Assembly: GCA_002309375.1 (NCBI GenBank)
Contig: DBXK01000012.1
Span: forward strand, 48,782 to 81,434
Length of the DNA: 32,653 nt
Direction: 5' to 3'
Origin: Christensenella sp. UBA1214
GTDB lineage: Bacteria > Bacillota > Clostridia > Christensenellales > CAG-138
The notes beneath the pieces are model-generated. The model had not been told where the DNA came from. It ran no database searches and worked only from the letters and a program-made list of their open reading frames with translations. Below, piece after piece: positions 31,225-32,653 of this stretch (the stretch's first letter is position 1; every line of letters begins with the position of its first letter). Position numbers and translations under genes: made by a program.

Positions 31225-31886
31225 TTCAGCATCGACCAGTCCATTTCGATTTTTTTACGGTGTACGGACGAAACCGCCGTGACGCCGAGTTTTTCGTAAA
31301 GCGCCCTGAATAAAAGCTCGGGCGGGAGCCCTCCTTCGGCGGTGAGCCTGCCGGAAAGGGCGAACCTCGCTCTGCGGCCTTCAAGGGAAAGCAGGCGGAA
31401 GGAGATCAGCATCGGCCGGATATCGACCGGCTTGATGCCGCCCTTGGTTTTTTTGTCGACGATAATCTCCCCGCCGAGCAGCTCCCCGACCGCCTTTTCG
31501 ACGGCGGCCTTCTCGACCGGAGCTTCGAAAGAAAGCGTAACGTCATAATCCGCGCTGCGCATCAGCGGGGTCAGCGAAGCCTTGAATTCGCCCGCGTCCA
31601 CGGCGTCGGTGATCAGCACTCCGGCGGGCAAAACGGCGTTGACGCGGCTCATGAATTCATCAACGGGCAGATCCTCGCTCAAAGTTACGTCGAAATACTC
31701 GCCGTCCGAGGTATAGCCGACGGAGAGCGCGGTCGCGAAGGAAAGCAGGGGATGGGGATTGAAGCCCTGCGAATAGGCGAGGGGCAGCCCCGCGCGGCGG
31801 AATGCGCGCTGGAAGAGCCGCTGCATATCGAGATGGGAAACGAAGCGGACGGGGCCGAGCTTGGAAAAAGAAGCAATGATCCTCAT
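31221..31886 (-). CDS. TIGR03936 family (DUF2344) radical SAM-linked protein
   Basis: A 221-residue soluble protein. Its start MRIIASFSKLGPVRFVSHLDMQRLFQRAFRRAGLPLAYSQGFNPHP, then FATALSVGYTSDGEYFDVTL, is the clear signature of TIGR03936/DUF2344. In many bacteria this is a separate small protein or a C-terminal domain fused to the TIGR03960 radical SAM protein. Here the two are separate but overlapped by four bases (ATGA), so a joint function is likely; the reaction is unknown. A GGAGG site lies in the end of the upstream gene. The location before ribonuclease E/G hints at RNA or ribosome modification, but that is inference. Confidence 0.93.
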   Translation of the reverse strand: MRIIASFSKLGPVRFVSHLDMQRLFQRAFRRAGLPLAYSQGFNPHPLLSFATALSVGYTSDGEYFDVTLSEDLPVDEFMSRVNAVLPAGVLITDAVDAGEFKASLTPLMRSADYDVTLSFEAPVEKAAVEKAVGELLGGEIIVDKKTKGGIKPVDIRPMLISFRLLSLEGRRARFALSGRLTAEGGLPPELLFRALYEKLGVTAVSSVHRKKIEMDWSMLK

Positions 31887-32653
31887 TGTTCATCCGCCTC
31901 CTTTTTATTGAATTTGCTGCCGGGAGCGTGCATTTCGCAGTAGCTCCCGCATTTTGCGCCGAAGCAGCCGTTGCATTTTTCGCGGCAGTCGGGAGTGACG
32001 GCGCCTTCTCTCGAGCGGGCATGCTCGCGCTTCAGGTAATCCATCGTCACAAGCGCGTCCATATGCTCCCAGGCGAGCGGCTCGTCGAGGCCGATGCGGC
32101 GGTTCGCGAACTGCTCAATCGTGAGGCCTTGCTCCGCGAAGGATGCGTCCCAGGCCTCCTTATTGAAATGCTCATCCCAGGAATCGAACCTTGCGCCGCG
32201 GCGGAACGCCCCGATCATGACCTGCGCAAGGCGGCGGTCGCCGCGCGCATAGCAGGCTTCGAGGCGGCTCGTTTCGGAGAAATGGCAGTTGAATTCGACC
32301 CCGCGGATGCCCTTCAGCGCGGAACGCAGCAGCGCCTGGCGGCGGAGGACTTCTTCGACCGTGATCTGCGGCTCCCACTGGAACGGCGTGAACGGCTTCG
32401 GCACGAAGGTCGAAGCGGAGACCGTGCAGCGGAGGCCCTTGCCGCGCTTTTCCTTGGGCATTGAATAGAATTCGCGGCTGACCTTGCGCGCAAGCTCCGC
32501 GATGCCGAGGATATCCTCGTCGGTCTCGGTCGGAAGGCCGATCATGAAATAGAGCTTCACGCCCTGCCAGCCCGCCTCGAAAGCGTCGCGGACGGAGCGG
32601 AGCAGATCCTCTTCGTTGACGCCCTTGTTGATGACGTCGCGCAGACGCTGGGT
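31883..32653 (-). CDS. TIGR03960 family B12-binding/radical SAM protein, C-terminal part
   Basis: The frame is open to the right edge, so the N-terminus, with the B12-binding domain and the CxxxCxxC iron-sulfur motif, lies outside. The 256 visible residues start TQRLRDVINKGVNEEDLL and continue GVKLYFMIGLPTETDEDI, the C-terminal half of the radical SAM barrel. They run on through VSASTFVPKPFTPFQWEPQ and HFSETSRLEACYARGDRR to a cysteine cluster CREKCNGCFGAKCGSYCE near the end. That order is typical of TIGR03960. The cluster may hold a second iron-sulfur group. It heads the operon with DUF2344, ribonuclease E/G and YdcF-like genes, each overlapping the next or nearly so. Confidence 0.93.
   Translation of the reverse strand, partial: TQRLRDVINKGVNEEDLLRSVRDAFEAGWQGVKLYFMIGLPTETDEDILGIAELARKVSREFYSMPKEKRGKGLRCTVSASTFVPKPFTPFQWEPQITVEEVLRRQALLRSALKGIRGVEFNCHFSETSRLEACYARGDRRLAQVMIGAFRRGARFDSWDEHFNKEAWDASFAEQGLTIEQFANRRIGLDEPLAWEHMDALVTMDYLKREHARSREGAVTPDCREKCNGCFGAKCGSYCEMHAPGSKFNKKEADEQ

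Noticed and set aside
29854..31299. Rightward 481-codon frame over ribonuclease E/G
   Set aside because: Antisense shadow of a clearly recognised enzyme.

Overview
The window reads as chromosomal DNA of a Gram-positive, probably anaerobic Clostridia-type bacterium (Oscillospirales/Christensenellales-like, GC-rich). Evidence for this is the AGGAGG ribosome binding sites, TTGACA/TATAAT-type promoters, lipobox lipoproteins, a type I dockerin, a YibE/F protein, the TIGR03960-TIGR03936-Rne/Rng gene string, and a clostridial-type P-loop protein. The genus cannot be fixed from the sequence alone. Almost every gene is intact; only the two at the window edges are cut.

Layout. Bases 1-1834 hold three leftward genes: a cut protein with a Glu-Pro repeat tail, a small DUF4870-like membrane protein, and a P-loop protein. 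Bases 2096-4926 hold two rightward lipoproteins, a Cthe_2159-like carbohydrate-binding beta-helix protein and a small unknown. At 5014-8418 a zinc-ribbon membrane protein and an M16C (presequence-protease-like) peptidase diverge from back-to-back consensus promoters. Bases 8640-15776 encode a 2378-residue secreted protein with five OB-like repeats, a CehA/McbA-type PHP metallohydrolase domain, a GATase1-like domain, two more OB-like domains and a C-terminal dockerin. A YibE/F transporter-like gene follows.

Bases 17160-19639 hold a divergent pair for UDP-glucuronate 4-epimerase and UDP-glucose 6-dehydrogenase. Together they would turn UDP-glucose into UDP-glucuronate and UDP-galacturonate for surface polysaccharide. 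Bases 19940-22510 carry a stand-alone phage tail-fibre-like gene: a baseplate-type N-terminal domain, about 190 residues of heptad coiled coil, and a receptor-binding or lectin-like C-terminal region. No other phage gene is present. A small operon follows with a PqqD-like protein and a helical protein, then a 312-base gap rich in hairpins and CAAGGT repeats, then gpsA.

Bases 24864-28153 form an operon of ECF sigma factor, putative membrane anti-sigma factor and a PIG-V-like mannosyltransferase. Bases 28218-32653 run leftward: a divergent phosphoribosyltransferase-like protein, and upstream of it the tightly overlapped string radical SAM TIGR03960, TIGR03936 (DUF2344), ribonuclease E/G and a YdcF-family protein.

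The best candidates for something new are the orphan tail-fibre-like gene with its long leader, the dockerin-bearing multi-domain PHP protein, the structured region before gpsA, and the sigma/anti-sigma/mannosyltransferase operon. No rRNA, tRNA, CRISPR array, insertion sequence or reverse transcriptase was seen.
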